64,000 bases of DNA, from NCBI RefSeq assembly GCF_042242105.1, contig NC_092031.1:19077662-19141661 (forward strand), in the 5' to 3' direction. This document shows, piece by piece, positions 33,240-45,782 of the stretch. The stretch's first letter is position 1, and the number at the start of each line of letters is the position of its first letter. The notes beneath the pieces were generated by a model, which had not been told where the DNA came from, did not search any database, and worked only from the letters and a program-made list of their open reading frames with translations. The translations under genes and the position numbers were made by a program. The DNA is from Pempheris klunzingeri. Its lineage: Eukaryota > Chordata > Actinopteri > Acropomatiformes > Pempheridae.

Positions 33240-34685
33240 CTCTGTGACGTCCACAGAAAAGACAAAGGACCAGATCTACTTCAAAATGCTGTCAGATTAC
33301 CCTTAAGGCCTTGAAGAAGCGTTTTTGCGAAAACAGTGACTTTTTCATCAGAGGGCCTGGGTTTGGCAGTGCAACGAATTTCGATCTTTCGCCATGAAAA
33401 TTCGATCAGCTATAATCAGGTCCTATCTTTACCAAATTTAATGTGCTTAACACATGTACAGGTCAGTTTTGAATCATAGACATTGCGCCACCTAGTGGCG
33501 GGAGTAAGTGTCGCGTTCTATTCTCAGACCTCTATCTCCCAGAAGGTTAACCACAGCCCCCTACAATACTTCAGCGAAGCAGCCCCCACACTACCTTTAA
33601 TCTACGTTTATGAAATTTGGTAAGCATATAGCAAATTTAGAAACCTACAAAAAAGTATCTTGGAGCCATGTTGTAAACCCAACAGGAAACCTGTTATTTT
33701 TAATTCAATGTCAGAATTTGATGGACTTTTGGCCATTAAAAGGGGTCGTAAATTGACGAACAGATCCACCTCAAACTTGGTCAGTGTGTGGCAAAAATGT
33801 TAATGATGAAGGGTCAGTACAAAACTTGAAGGACGTGGCTGTCGTGTGGCATTATATTTTCAAAGCAGGAAGTTGCTGTAGAAAGGCCAGGCATAGTTGA
33901 AACTTCACCAAACCACCTCAAATTTGGTGAAAACATTCCCAAGACTTTGATGATGCTATGTTATGAAGCTCTTGAGCTTTCGTCAAACACTGCCGCCGTG
34001 GCCACGCCTCCTTCGCTATGAAACTGGAAGTTGCTGTAAAATGATTCAAACCTCACCAAACTTGGCACACACATCAGGAGGCCTAAAATGTGGAATCTGA
34101 TCTGCTTTATAGGTTCTCTATCAAATCAATATGCCAACATTTATTCTGCACTTATTTCATTGGCCACCAGAGGGCGGTGCTGGCTATCTAGTGGATGTAA
34201 GCCTCTTTGGAAGAAGCTGAAGAAGCAGTTTTCAGTGTATGTTACTCTAATGACCTTCCCTGCTTTTCTAATTGTTTTCCCAATTTAATATTGAGTCAGA
34301 GCAAAAGACAGTGACAACAAGAGGTCAGCTTCATGTGACATCATGATCATTTAATTGACATTACATTAATGTAATACACATTATCTTAATCTCACTTCCA
34401 CTCAGGCTGACAAGTCAGGCCGTGCCCATTATACTCCGGCAGGAAACCTGCAGCTGGGAACACACACCAACAGGACAGGTCTGTCCTGGGTTGCCCCCTC
34501 GACCCTGTGGAGGTGGTGGGAGAGAGGGGGATAATGGCAAAGCTATCATCCATGAGACAGAACAACTCCCGCCCCAGACCACTAGAGAGCTCCTTCAGCA
34601 ACAGACTCCTCCACCCTCAGTGTGTGAAGGAGCGATATCGCGCGAATGTGTGACGGCCCTTCAATGCTGCTTGCAGCTTTAATTC
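33240..34685. repeat. Unclassified interspersed-repeat-like region
   Basis: Contains phrases such as CACCAAACTTGGCACACACAT, GGAAGTTGCTGTA (33871 and 34028), ACCTCAAACTTGGT/ACCTCAAATTTGGT and GCCACCTAGTGGCG that recur in approximate form inside the region. It ends in CAATGCTGCTTGCAGCTTTA with a perfect GCTGC-TT-GCAGC hairpin (34669-34680). I recall similar sequence as repetitive in teleosts but cannot name it. No coding sequence. Confidence 0.4.
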
Positions 34686-34779
34686 ATCATTCTTATTTAG
34701 TTTTGGAAAATGTTTTCAACCCAACTTTTAGCTTGTCATTATGTGTCATAATGACAGATTTTAGAAATTTCTGCCAGGT

Positions 34780-34925
34780 TTTAGAGCTTTACACAGCACA
34801 GAAACTGCCCTCCTCAAGGTAACCAGTGACTTTCTTTCAGCAGCCTACATGCAACTTTAATTCTTTTAGATTTAAGTGCAGCCTTTGACACAGAAGATCA
34901 GGCCATTTTAACTGCCAATTAATTA
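34780..34925 (+). pseudogene. LINE reverse transcriptase fragment (L2/CR1-like)
   Basis: Around 34850-34920 the translation reads LDLSAAFDTEDQAIL (RT motif A) in one frame. The same LINE appears to continue at 35479 after an insertion. Confidence 0.6.
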
Positions 34926-34929
34926 CACC

Positions 34930-35250
34930 TCTAAAACTCATTTTACCTGTGGGTCTCGGTTTGCTTGCAAGTGAACCCTGGTGCGGTTGGCTTACAGTGG
35001 GTAATGCAAATGGACTATCAGCGAACCAAAGAGAGGAAGTGAACCAAAGGGAGGAAGTGATGTAGAGCGCAATGCCAAAAAAACAAAGCCAACAGTGTGA
35101 ATCTGAACAAGCTGAGGTAAACAAAGAAAAAGTTGGAAAATGTCTCATGGGCAGACGTGGAGTAGTGAGGAGGTGCAGGTGCTTATTGATATATGGTCAG
35201 AGGACTATATAACGCGGTTGCTTGTGGCTTCCGTGTTCATTTTAAGTTGA
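34930..35250 (+). mobile_element. PIF/Harbinger-like remnant with SANT/Myb start
   Basis: A 36-codon frame (35140-35250) encodes MSHGQTWSSEEVQVLIDIWS, resembling the first helices of Myb/SANT-like domains that accompany Harbinger transposases and domesticated relatives. It ends at TGA after LLVASVFILS, so only the first part of the domain is present. The flank has GGAAGTGAACCAAA twice (35035, 35050). It could instead be the first exon of a SANT-like gene; I favour a transposon remnant. Confidence 0.4.
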
Positions 35251-35478
35251 GATTTACAAGAAATATTTTAACTGCTACTGTGTAAAAGGAATACTTCTGT
35301 TAAAAAACACCTTATTTGTTTAAAGTGTTTGCAAACCAAATGTTATTGCACTTTTGTTTATATAGCAGTACTTTTAAAATAAAAGCGCCCAATACACTAC
35401 TTTAGAATTCATTATTGAATTTTGTGCATAACAAATTTTTTATTGCAATTAAAAATTTTGATTGTTGCCCAGCACTAT
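35251..35478 (-). mobile_element. hAT-like terminal fragment
   Basis: AT-rich sequence ending on the plus strand in TTAAAAATTTTGATTGTTGC then CCAGCACTA. Read on the minus strand this is the TAGTGCTGGGCAACAATCAA terminus typical of fish hAT-type non-autonomous elements. Only one end is recognised. Confidence 0.45.
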
Positions 35479-36020
35479 TAATTTTACATCTATACACTCC
35501 CACTTAGTCAAATCATCCAACGTCATAACACTGTTACACTGATGACACAAAGATATAATTTCCCCTGAGGTGGGATCCAAAAAGCCTCGCTGCTGTTTTA
35601 GATTGTCTCCGCGATGTCAAGTGTTGGATGGCACAAAAATGTCTTTGCAAAATCTAAATCATATTGCTCAATCCTCCACAATCAGTTTAGTTGAAAATTG
35701 TCTTGGTCCCCACTTACTAATGTGAATGCTGTTCCCAGAAATTTGGGAGTACTATTCAACTTAAATCTAAACTTTTAGTTACAGATCAATAAAATAATGT
35801 AGTCCTGCCTCCTCCACACAAGAGTCATCTATAAAATCAAACCAATGCTTTCATACTCTTACTCTGATCAGGTGGCGCCCTGCTGGTTGTTCCAAAGTCG
35901 AGGCTTAAGTCAAAAGGTGACCATACTTTTGTCATCAGGGCCTGCCAACGTTGGGCCTGCAGAGTCAGTGACTTCTTTTTAATCACTTCTTAAAACCCGT
36001 TTTTACAGGCTTTTACATCA
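35479..36020 (+). pseudogene. LINE reverse transcriptase C-terminal remnant (L2/CR1-like)
   Basis: Out-of-frame pieces read TDDTKI.FPLRWDPKSLAAV, LDCLRDVKCWMAQKCL, then the C-terminal LLVVPKSRLKSKGDHTFVIR block. These match the order in fish L2/CR1 polymerases, with many stops and the middle missing. Confidence 0.65.
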
Positions 36021-36079
36021 TCATCAGAAAGCAAGAGCAGGAGCAGAGTCAGGAGAGGTTGTAGGCTGTGGTGAACAGG

Positions 36080-36903
36080 TGGTGTTTGAGGAGTCTTTTA
36101 AATATGAGATGGAGCTTTGCAGGCAGCAGGAGGAAGCCTTAGCCTTGGTGACCAGCTTGGTCACTATGATGGCATACACAGGTGTGAAGGCGTTGGTACT
36201 GAGACAGGGGAGTAGGGAAGGGAGCATAGCTCTCCACACTGTGCTGACCCACCTGGAACACCAGGGGAGCTATGCGAGGATGCTCTTCATAGACTTCAGC
36301 TCAGCCTTCAATACCATCATCCCGGACCTCCTAGTTGAGAAACTTTCCCACCTAGGCCTCTCCACCTCCATCTGCTCCTGGATTAAAGACTTCCTGACAA
36401 ACCGCCCACAGGTTGTCAGACTTGGCCCCCACCTCTCCTCCACCCTCACCCTCAGCACCGGTTCCCCACAAGGTTGTGTACTGAGCCCACTCCTGTACAC
36501 ACACAGATGTTCACCGACCCATCCCTCGAACTCAAGTTCGCTGATGACACAACCGTGGTCAGGCTCATCTCGGGACAAGATGAGCAACAATTTCATGGAA
36601 TTTCTTCCATGTGCTCTGCTCTGTTAAATGTGCAATAACCTATGTCTCACCCAGTGCAATACATATAAATGTGATATACAGACATCACACAAGCCTTTTT
36701 ATGGACATGTAGAATTTTGTACATATATATTTATATATACTGTGTATATTGTTATATTCCTTTTATTAAATTTGTATTGTTATTCTATTCTTATTTTATT
36801 TTTGTAAAATTTTTCTTTTGCACCAAAGTGGAGCAGCACCCCTAATTTCATTGTACTGCAATGACAATAAAGGCTATTCTATTCTGTTCTATTCTATTCT
36901 ATT
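36080..36903 (+). pseudogene. Jockey-superfamily LINE, RT palm plus 3' end
   Basis: Encodes [40 protein letters not shown] (motif A), [15 protein letters not shown] and [16 protein letters not shown] (motif B). FADDTTV is in another frame near 36535. A non-coding 3' region follows with CAATGACAATAAAGG and an (ATTCT)n tail (36874-36903). 5'-truncated, with at least one frameshift, but a true 3' end. Confidence 0.88.
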
Positions 36904-36998
36904 CTAATATCACTTGTTTATTTCAGTGAACTTTGTAAAGCACTATGAGACACTCTGTTGTGATATTGGGCTATACAAATACATTGAATTGAATTGAA
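36904..36998 (+). mobile_element. L2-type tail fragment (TTGAA type)
   Basis: Short copy from CACTTGTTTATTTCAGTGAA to (TTGAA)n, joined directly to the (ATTCT)n tail of the preceding LINE. Confidence 0.75.
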
Positions 36999-37228
36999 AA
37001 ATTGAATATCCTGAGGCAGAGGGGGAATGTGAGGTGGTTGAGGTAGCTGATGGATAGCATCAACCTTCTTATGGAAGAAATCCAAGAACTTGGAGCAAGG
37101 GTTGGGGTGGCCTTGGGTGAGGCGGGGGTCATTGGGGCGAAGTAGGCTGCTGACAGTAGAGAAGAGTAGTCTTGCTGGTTAGTGATGAGAGTGGAGAAGT
37201 ACTGCTTCTTGGCTGTTGAGAGAATCTC
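36999..37228 (-). pseudogene. LINE ORF fragment, downstream of endonuclease
   Basis: Minus strand encodes AKKQYFSTLITNQQDYSSLL and a following Pro/Ser-rich stretch, the linker after the endonuclease domain in jockey-like fish LINEs. Same copy as 37601-38350, split by the insertion at 37229. Confidence 0.65.
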
Positions 37229-37600
37229 CATAAGATAAGATAAGATATTCCTTTAGTAGTCCTACAATGGGGACATTTATGATGTCACAGCAGACACAAG
37301 CAGATATAAAATAATATGTACATCTAGAGAGGAAGTATGAAAAATAGTGTAATATAGTGTACAAGTGGGAGATATTACAAAGTTGCACAAAATTGCACAT
37401 TGTGAGGTGAGGTAAAGTGATGAATAAATATATTGCACAGAGTGAGGTTGCTCTGAATAGATATATTGACAGTTGGTCTACATTATAGTGCCAGGTTGTC
37501 AGTTTATAGGAAGATACATGGTCTCTGTAGGCCTCCAGGTGGACAGTGAGGCCAGATTTCTTATACAGTCTCTCCAGCTGGAGACCAAAGGCCTTCATGG
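37229..37600 (-). mobile_element. LINE 3' end with (TTATC)n tail, inserted in another LINE
   Basis: On the minus strand ends ..CCATTGTAGGACTACTAAAG then GAATATCTTATCTTATCTTA. This 3' terminus of a fish LINE lies between two parts of a different endonuclease-bearing LINE. Confidence 0.65.
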
Positions 37601-38350
37601 GAGTTCAGTGGTGACGAAGTGAGTTTCGTCAAGTGAGGGCTAGAGGCCAGGTGGGTTGTTATTTCATTTGTTAGGGCTGGAATGCTTACTTTGATGCCTT
37701 TGATTTGAAGGTGATGGTGCATTTAGCATGGTGCCTGGGGAAGGGGGTAGGAACAGTAAATCGCATGATAATCAGAGACGGCAAGGTCCAGGCACTGAAG
37801 ATGGAGGGGAGATATACCAATGGAGCACACGAGATCCAGTGTGTGACCTTTGGTGTGAGTCAGACCTTTTAAAATGCTGTGTGATGTTGAAGCAGTACAG
37901 TTGACAGAGAAATTCAGTAGAAAAGGTGCAGCTGGTGGAGTCGACATGAATATTAAAATCACTGAGGAGGAGTGTGGAGGGACACCTAGAGCAGACAGGT
38001 AAGTAGCTTGGATAGCTCAGACATGAAGGTGGTAGAGACTTTAGGGGTTTGGTAGACAAAGACAATCTGAAGCTGAGCCTACCCTGTCAGACTGAAGGTT
38101 AGACATTCTAAAGAGGTTGCATTGGGTAGGGAAACCTCTTTGACCATGAAGTCCCCCCTCTGCAGCCCATAGAGCAGGGCTTCTGGATGTACACATAGCT
38201 GTGTGGGATGGCTTGGTTGAGAGACATGAAGTCTTCTTGATTCTGCCAGGATCCAGTTAAGCAGAGGAAATTATTGATTATCCCGCCTGTGGTGATGTCA
38301 TGGATGAAAAGTGCTTTATTGTTAATGGACCGGGCATTTTGCAGCATGAA
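37601..38350 (-). pseudogene. LINE AP-endonuclease domain, broken
   Basis: From about 38347: LQNARSINNKALFIHDITTG, SWQNQEDFMSLNQAIPHSYV, then in shifted frames LLLSDFNIHVDSTSCTFSTE (the SDFNIH active-site motif), GHTLDLVCS.GIS and LDLAVSDYHAIYCSYPLPQA. This is the APE domain of a jockey-like LINE with several frameshifts. The real N-terminus is just upstream or lost. Confidence 0.82.
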
Positions 38351-39551
38351 TGAAGCAGTACTGTTTCAAGATGCTGAGTGAGAGGGAGTGGGAGGAATGT
38401 CACTGTCAATACATAGGAGAGGTCTCAGATTGCATGTGTGGTTTGTTGTGATGATGTCATTGCGGTGGGATGGGGCGCCAGCCCAATACTTTGGTTGGGG
38501 GTGGCATGGTCAGAGTAAACAAACTTGCATTTCATAGCCCTGTGCATGTAACAAAGACAGCACAGGAGTCAGAGGGATTTTATGTCTGGGATGCAAGCTG
38601 GAGCAAAGTAGTGGAGGAGGTTGAGAAGTTGGAGTGAAGAATATTTTAGGTGGACCAAGACTGTGGTGCAGAGAAGCAGCGGCCAGCGTTGGCTGTTGCC
38701 GCTAGTTGCTGGACAGGGGACTGGGCTTAGGAAGCTCCACAGGGAATCGGAGTGGGGATGGTGTAATATACAGCCATATTAAGAGCTTTAACTCATTAAC
38801 ACAGATAACTGAAACAGAAAATGAATAATGCAAGGGTGAGTGTCGATGGTCAAGATCCTGGGCTGATGAAAATGGGGGTAGAAATATGTATTTTGGGTCA
38901 TTTGGTGCTTTGTAATTCTTGGAAAGTATGACTAAAATGTGAAAACCTGAGAGCTAATGAGAATATGATCTTCCTTATCATTAGCACAACTGGAAGAGTT
39001 TGATGGAATAGCCTTTTTTGCCTCTTTGTGTTTCTTTGCATAATCATTGTGCCCTGACAAGCTGTAATTCCATCTCATGACTAAGAAAGGGCTTTTGTTC
39101 TCCTATATTTCATATCTGAAAGTTTACGAACTTTTTAAACCATCACACACTTCTGTCAATGTCAGCTACAAAGGCTTCCATATTCAGCATTTGCCTGACA
39201 AAAACATAAAGTGTGTTCTTATTCTCAACCTGCCAGTCCCACTCTTCAGAACTCCAGCTAGCCTTAGCCCCCCTGCTCAAGGTTGTCCTGAATCTTGTTT
39301 GACAGAAATACAACACTCACTAACTATTTCAAATGATATTTGGTTCCTGCCAACACGTTTTTTCTTTCTCCTGTGTTGTCTTTTATCTCCCCCCTCTCAT
39401 TTTTGTTCTTTGGGACTGTAAATTGTTTTTCGCTCGGCCACGGCTTCTCCTTGAGCTTGTCATTGGTTTTCCCATTAAAGGCGACTTATGATGAAGTTTG
39501 GTGTGTGGAGAAGGGTTGGCCAGCTCTGGTACACCAGTTAGTCTGTTTCTG

Positions 39552-39594
<43 letters not shown>

Positions 39595-40129
39595 CAGGGT
39601 CGCATCAGCTGATTTGGACTGTGCACCACACTTTTCTCCATTACAAAGTTTTTGAGAGTTTTGTTGATAGTGTGAAATTGATCAGCTTCCATTTGTTGTT
39701 AGTTGTCAGAACACTGCAGTCCAAAGAGAATCAAACTTTGACTCTGACATAAATGATGCCTGAGAATGAATGCTTGTCATTCATCTCCATCGGTATGCAT
39801 CATGTCCCTAACGTAGTTTTACTAACTACTATCTATGTTGGTATCTTCCCCAGAGATTTTGATCCTGGCTGACTTATGTACTGAGTTCTTCTTGCCTTTG
39901 TCTCCTGGTTCTTGCTCATGTGGGGATTCTTGAATCCTTCATTTTGACTTCTTGAATCACTGGGTCTCTTTTGAAGTGAAGAGTTAGGCCTTGATTTGGT
40001 CTATATTAAAAGTGTCTGGAGTTCATGTATGTTATGAATTGGCCCTATACAAATATATCCCAAGCAGTCACAGAGACAGATCACTGAAAGTTAACCAGTC
40101 AGGGTTTTAGTTACAATATATATCACTAT
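38351..40129. other. No gene recognised; microsatellite inside
   Basis: 38400-38760 may be the 5' region of the preceding LINE. The rest appears unique. The 114-codon frame at 39077-39421 has no domain features. Confidence 0.45.
39554..39592. repeat. (TG)n microsatellite, about 19 repeats
   Basis: Uninterrupted TG run. Confidence 0.98.
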
Positions 40130-40310
40130 GGGCAGCACGGTGCATGTTCTCGCTTCCTCCCACAGGGGGACATGCAGGTTAGGTAAATTAGTCACTCTAA
40201 ATTGCTTGTGTCTGTCTCTGTGTGTTGGCCCTGTGATTAACTGCTGACTAGTCCAGAGTGTACCCCACCTCTTGCCTAAAGTCAGCTGGGATTGGCTCCA
40301 GCCCCCCTCC
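40130..40310 (+). mobile_element. SINE fragment (AFC/V-SINE-like)
   Basis: Head GGGCAGCACGGTG joined to ATGTTCTCGCTTCCTCCCAC and ending TCAGCTGGGATTGGCTCCAG, with the middle deleted. Same broad family as 63838. Confidence 0.7.
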
Positions 40311-41105
40311 AATCCTCTTTTTGTACCAGCACAGAACCACTTGCATGCACTCAAACTCACTTGGACACCTTATGGATATTATGTTGACTGAGTCAGGGCT
40401 ACAGCAATCTGTACACCTGCAGGAGCAACACCTGACAGACACACTTGAGTGCTCTGTGGCAGTAGTTTAGGTAAATATTTAGGTAATTATGTTTTGGTAG
40501 CTTTCTTTTCAAAAGCAAGATGAGATGATGGATGAATTCACATCTGTGTGGTAAGTCTAGTAGTAAATCTAGTGTTATGGGCACCATCATGAAGACTGGA
40601 AATAGGAGGAATCAGCTGACCTGGCTGTGTCCAAAGTTTAAAGCTGTTAAACTGTGCTGATTTCTAACTTGTTTATCCTGTACAAACTGAGTTTGAGGTT
40701 TTAGGGGTTGCACAAACTATTTCATACAGTGACAGTCACAGAGTGGACTGTCAGGCTTGGTATCATTGTGTCTATAGATAAACCAAAACCCGACAGACTG
40801 TAAATTGTGAGCTCTCCTGCCCTAACTATTCAATTGCATACATAGCTTTGCAGCATGCTAAACACTATCCCATAAAGTATCCAAGACAGGAGCTGGCTTT
40901 AGCCACCTTTAAAGGAAGCCATGTAAAACTGTATTGAAGTACAGTATGACATATGAATAAAGAAAGTCCCATATAATATCAAAATATCTCAATACAAATG
41001 AAATAAATACCTAAAAAGATGAATAACGGTTAGTGTAGAAAGCATTACACAATGCTAAAAGCCATGCATGATACAGAGAATTGCTGTAGCAACATACTCC
41101 ATATG
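40311..41105. other. No feature recognised
   Basis: Apparently unique AT-rich sequence with short frames only. Confidence 0.45.
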
Positions 41106-41627
41106 TACTACATACGTACATGGCTGTGGTTCTCAGGTTCCAGTGGATCCTGGTCCTGGTTCTCCTGCTGTGGTTCTCTGGCTTTATGAATCACTGCTGC
41201 GGATCGTCGGCCGCCGACACTTTTTACTGATATTAGTCCTGTTATTATTATTCATATATTGTCATGTTTTTCATATTGTTAATTATTAGTCATATTCCTA
41301 TTGTCAGTACTATAGTTGCTGTTAGTATTTTGGTTGTTGTTTGTTATGCACCCACCCCCCTCTCTCTCTCAAATCTCCACCCAACACAGACCCCGACAGA
41401 AAGCCCCCCCTCCCCATCTGAGCCTGGTTCAGTTTGAGGTTTCTTCCCGTTAAAGTAGAGTTCTTCCTGTCACTGTTGCTCAATATAATAGCTGATGCTG
41501 CTCACGTGGGGATTCTTGAATCCTTGATTTGAATTCCTGAATATTGGGTCTCTCTCTTATCTCTCTAGAGATAACACTGTTATGAATTAGCGCTATATAA
41601 ATGAAGATTGATTGATTGATTGATCCT
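41106..41627 (+). mobile_element. L2-type LINE 3' tail, complete 3' end
   Basis: Runs from the GGATCCTGGTCCTGGTTCTC block through GAGGTTTCTTCCCGTTAAAG to TATATAAATGAAG and an (ATTG)n end (41609-41624). Non-coding. Confidence 0.85.
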
Positions 41628-41970
41628 GTCTGCTTGTGGCTCCCTGGTTTTCGGTCAATCAATCGATTCTCACATACAGAAGTCCGAGGTGATTACTGGG
41701 ACAGAGACAAGGGGAGATGGTCAGAGACAGGCTGGGTCGGCAACAGGTGATCGGTCCAGAAGTGCAGGAGTATCTTGCATCGAGGAGTGAAGAACAATCT
41801 GCCAACGAGTGAGTGAGTGAGTGGTGAATGCTTAAATACTGGCTTAATGAGCAGGAGGATTGGTGGGTGGAAAAATACTGAGAGGAGTACCAGAAGTACA
41901 CAGTACCAGAAGGACTGTGACATTTGAAGTTGTGAGGATCAGGCAAAATGTCCTCACAAAGCAGGAATGT

Positions 41971-41973
<3 letters not shown>

Positions 41974-42045
<72 letters not shown>
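41974..42045. repeat. (CA)36 microsatellite
   Basis: Uninterrupted CA run, the longest in the window. Confidence 0.98.
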
Positions 42046-42048
<3 letters not shown>

Positions 42049-45000
42049 GTCATTTTGAGAGGTGTGAGGGGGTCCTGTATCCAGCTGGCTGCTGGGTTAT
42101 TGATAAACACTTATTTCGCAGCTGCCTGATGTGAATTGTGGGTAAGTCCTGGTGGAACCATCTAGTGGCAGCATTATTTTTCTTGATGACAGCTCACACA
42201 GACACTATCCTGTTCTCTGTTCTCCTTTTTTTTGAAAGCTCCCATCATTCAAGGAGCAGGACACAGTCTCAGCTGCACAGATAAAGTACAATACAGTCCA
42301 AATGTGTGTGGGTTTGGGTTTTCATTTGTATGTGTTTGTGTGCCATTCTTGTGTTCTTTTTCTTTCAGTTTACTTGGCTCTCCATTAATCAGAATTAGGT
42401 AAATCTGCGATTAGTTCTGAATGGAGGGAGATGAATTGTTGTGTCTAATTTCTGGATCAGATACCTTTGAGACAAGGCTTCTCTCACTGTGAACCACAAG
42501 CACCGCTAGAATCTCAATCTCTATCATATCTCACACAGACTTAATTTTCTGACTCATTGCTCCAGGTTCCAATGGTATAGATGGGTCTGGGGCCGGTGGG
42601 TGGCACAGACAAGGACCCTGCTGAATGGTGGAACACGGAACACACACACACACACACACACATATGGATATGGATCTGGAGGCCTTATGCAGAGGATGTG
42701 GGATATATGGATGCTTTGTCAGCACTTTTTACTCCCCCCAGGCCCATGTATTACCTAGGAACTCTCCAGACTCACCATTCTCCATCTATCCCTCAGATGC
42801 CCTCAGATTTTCGCACGGTTCCACATCACCTGACTCCTATAGCCACTTGCTCACCTGTTTCTCATTCCCCACCCACCCCCCACAGTATTTATATCAGCCC
42901 ATCTCCACTTACTCCTGGAGTGATGGTCCATGCTGCTTTGTAAACCTGAATGCTATTCTGTACCTTTTAGTCAAAATAAGGCAATAGCACCATTCAGACA
43001 CAGTTTACCAGCACTGTTCCTGTCTGACTGTTTGCACAGTTTCATACAAAAGAAATGAATAAGAAATGACTTCAAAACAATTTTGCTGATGTAGATTTCT
43101 GTATATAGCATAGAATGCTACAATTGACTAGTCAGAATCAAGTATTCCCGAATGCCATGTCTATATGCACCCAGGTGCAGGGTACAACCTTAACCCTATC
43201 CAGAGTAACATGGGTGTGATGGCTGAATGGTTTAGCTACAGGCCTGTCACTCACAATAGCCACATTGGCCATTTATGCTCACATATTAGTAGCATCTGTC
43301 TATTTATTGTATGTTTTCTTATTCACGTAATTGCTCCATCATACTTTCTTTAAAATTAATTTCCATTTCATTAAACATTAAAGCCTTAATGGTGTGCCAT
43401 TTCTGCTCAGCTAAGCTACAGACATATCACCACACACATTCCCACATTGCTCTACATTTATACATCCTAAACGTGATCTTAAAGTTATATCAACAAGTCC
43501 TGTAACTCTGCTGTTGATATTGACCAGCAGTTGGCCCCGGCCCCCTCCCAGACACTTCATGAATCACATTAGCAAGGACCCCTCCTTCAGGGGAGCGGTA
43601 GCCCTGTGCAGGGCACGGGGGGCACATTTTACGGTGACACACAGTTCATTAGATCACAGAGGTCAGACACTCTGTGCTTGTTACCGGCCACTTCGTCCCT
43701 TTAATGGACACTGGAGTGTTTGCAGGGTGGGAGGGTGGGCTTTGGGGGACGGATATGTGTGCTGCCCTGCAAGAGCTCGTCAATTTGCTGCGGCACGTTC
43801 CAATGGGAGTGCTGGGGCTGTCAGAGATGTGATTCGAGGATGACCTTGTAGGAGTTGCTGGCATTTTGGGGAGGAAAGTGAGATTAATACAGCGCTGTTA
43901 ATGTTTGTGCCTTCCATAGATCTCTTTCTATGCCTCTCTTTCATTTTGCCATGTTTGGCCCTCTCTTTTTTTCTGTTCTCTCTGTTTTGCTGAATGATTG
44001 CAGAGCCCGGAAATCCAGTCTGTTCAAAAACACTTTACCTCATGTCTTGCAAACTTGCAGCCCACCCGCTCTCAGCTGCAAACCTGCACAGAGCAGAGAG
44101 CAGGTAGGGCTCTGTTAGTAGTCTTCAAGTTGTGTGCTTCAAAGTTTTCCCATGTTGAGAAAGTTAACCAACTCTCCTAATAAACCTCACTCAGTAGGTT
44201 TGGTTGGCTGAGGCCTGTGCTGTGATTTATGATTGGCCAGTGAGGGACCCGGCAGTAATCCATCATGGTTGGAGATGAGGATCATTGAGATGAATGGATC
44301 TGCTCCAGATTTACTCATTATCTCTCGCAGGTTTTATGCCCAACCCTTCGTCTTCAATTACACCAGCACTTCCACACCATCAACATTTGCATGGTCCGTT
44401 GTGAATAATCATCAGTGGAGGGATTTCTAATTGCTCCTCTCAGAGTTTATTGAAGATTGTTGATGAGAGGAAGTATTCATGGCGGCATATTGACATCAGA
44501 TTGTTCTTTGGAGCTTATGTCTTTATGAGTATGCATACAGTGGTGGGTTTAGATATACGGTTATTGTCAAGCTTAAACTTGAGGAAGCAACCTAGCCGAA
44601 ATATATTATTAAATACAACAGACTACCCAGTTGGACTGTAATACCATAACTGTTAAATACTAATGCATAATGGTAAATTCACTACTACTCATTCACATAC
44701 TGCTACGTATGTGTTGCATGTTGACTTGTTGGCACAAAAATTCTATTCAATCAATTGCATGTACTATTTTTTTTTCCATTGGCAATATCTATTTCATGCT
44801 GACAGCATCATTATCTTTTTTCTCCACAGTTGGGCCTGGAGAGTAACAGGGACTGGACCACTGCCCAGACACACACACAGACATACTTTTCTCTATTATA
44901 TAATTAGATAACTTAGAAATGCGGGAACATAGGGCTGTGGGAACATAGGGATGACCCCAAACAAACAGAGGACTTGACAAAACATGCCTCTTTTATTAGA

Positions 45001-45530
45001 CAGTGAATCCCTAAATGATGCAGTCTAAAAGGTGATTAGAGCAGTTACCTGGTTACACACAGATGCATGTGATACAAGTGTCAGTGTGATCGTATACTCC
45101 ACCAGCACATCAATATTCTTTTATAATCAGTCACCAGGCCAGATGTTAACCTGTCAGAGGGTTTCTTACACCATGGACGAGAGGTTCGTCTTGGATGTGG
45201 AAAAACACTTTCACCTTCACTTTAAACTGTTGTCTGTAGGCTACAGCACAACCAAGTTGTAAATACATACAAGTAACACATTTCACACAATCACAATCTA
45301 GACAGAATAAGAAATGTAACTAGTTTGCTCATGTTAGAAGCAACAAGTTAATTAATCAGCCAGGCAAAATGCTGTCCTTTGAAACGCTCCCGGTGGGATT
45401 TACAGCCGCACTAAGGACAGAGCAAAAACCGCACTATAGCCGGAACGTCACGCAGACATGCCCTGTGGGGTTTTGGGGTCAGAGTTGATAAGATTTGATT
45501 TATAGTTCACACTAACTTTTGCGACTAGAC
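42046..45530. other. Long apparently unique stretch, no gene recognised
   Basis: Includes a short (CA)n at 42639-42662 and a GC-richer island at 43530-43870 with frames on both strands (109 codons plus, 71 minus) that lack domain features. That island is the best place to look for a conserved exon or regulatory element, but nothing in it is diagnostic. Confidence 0.45.
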
Positions 45531-45782
45531 TAAATGGTCTGTATTTCAACTACTCAAAGTGCTTTTACATCACATCCTCATTCACCCATTCACACATCAT
45601 TCATACAGGAGGAATCTAATTTGGAGGAGACTATTCTTTCATACTCATTCCCACACTGAAGCCATGCTTCAGGAGCAAGTTGGGGTTCAGTGTCTTGCCC
45701 AAGGACACTTCGACATGTCGAATCCCTGACCTTCTGATTGAAGGATGAGTGGACGACTCTACCACTGAGCCACAGCCGCCCC
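45531..45782 (-). mobile_element. tRNA-derived SINE with internal deletion
   Basis: Same family as 23640, reversed. The segment holding the B box and the CCCATAGGAGCTGGGG block is deleted between 45720 and 45725. Confidence 0.82.

Noticed and set aside
39077-39421. 114-codon plus-strand frame near 39 kb
   Set aside because: No domain, Pro/Phe/Leu-rich and no supporting splice or start context. Kept only as unannotated sequence.
41659-42129. Poly-(Cys-Val) and poly-(His-Thr) frames
   Set aside because: Translations of the (CA)36 microsatellite.
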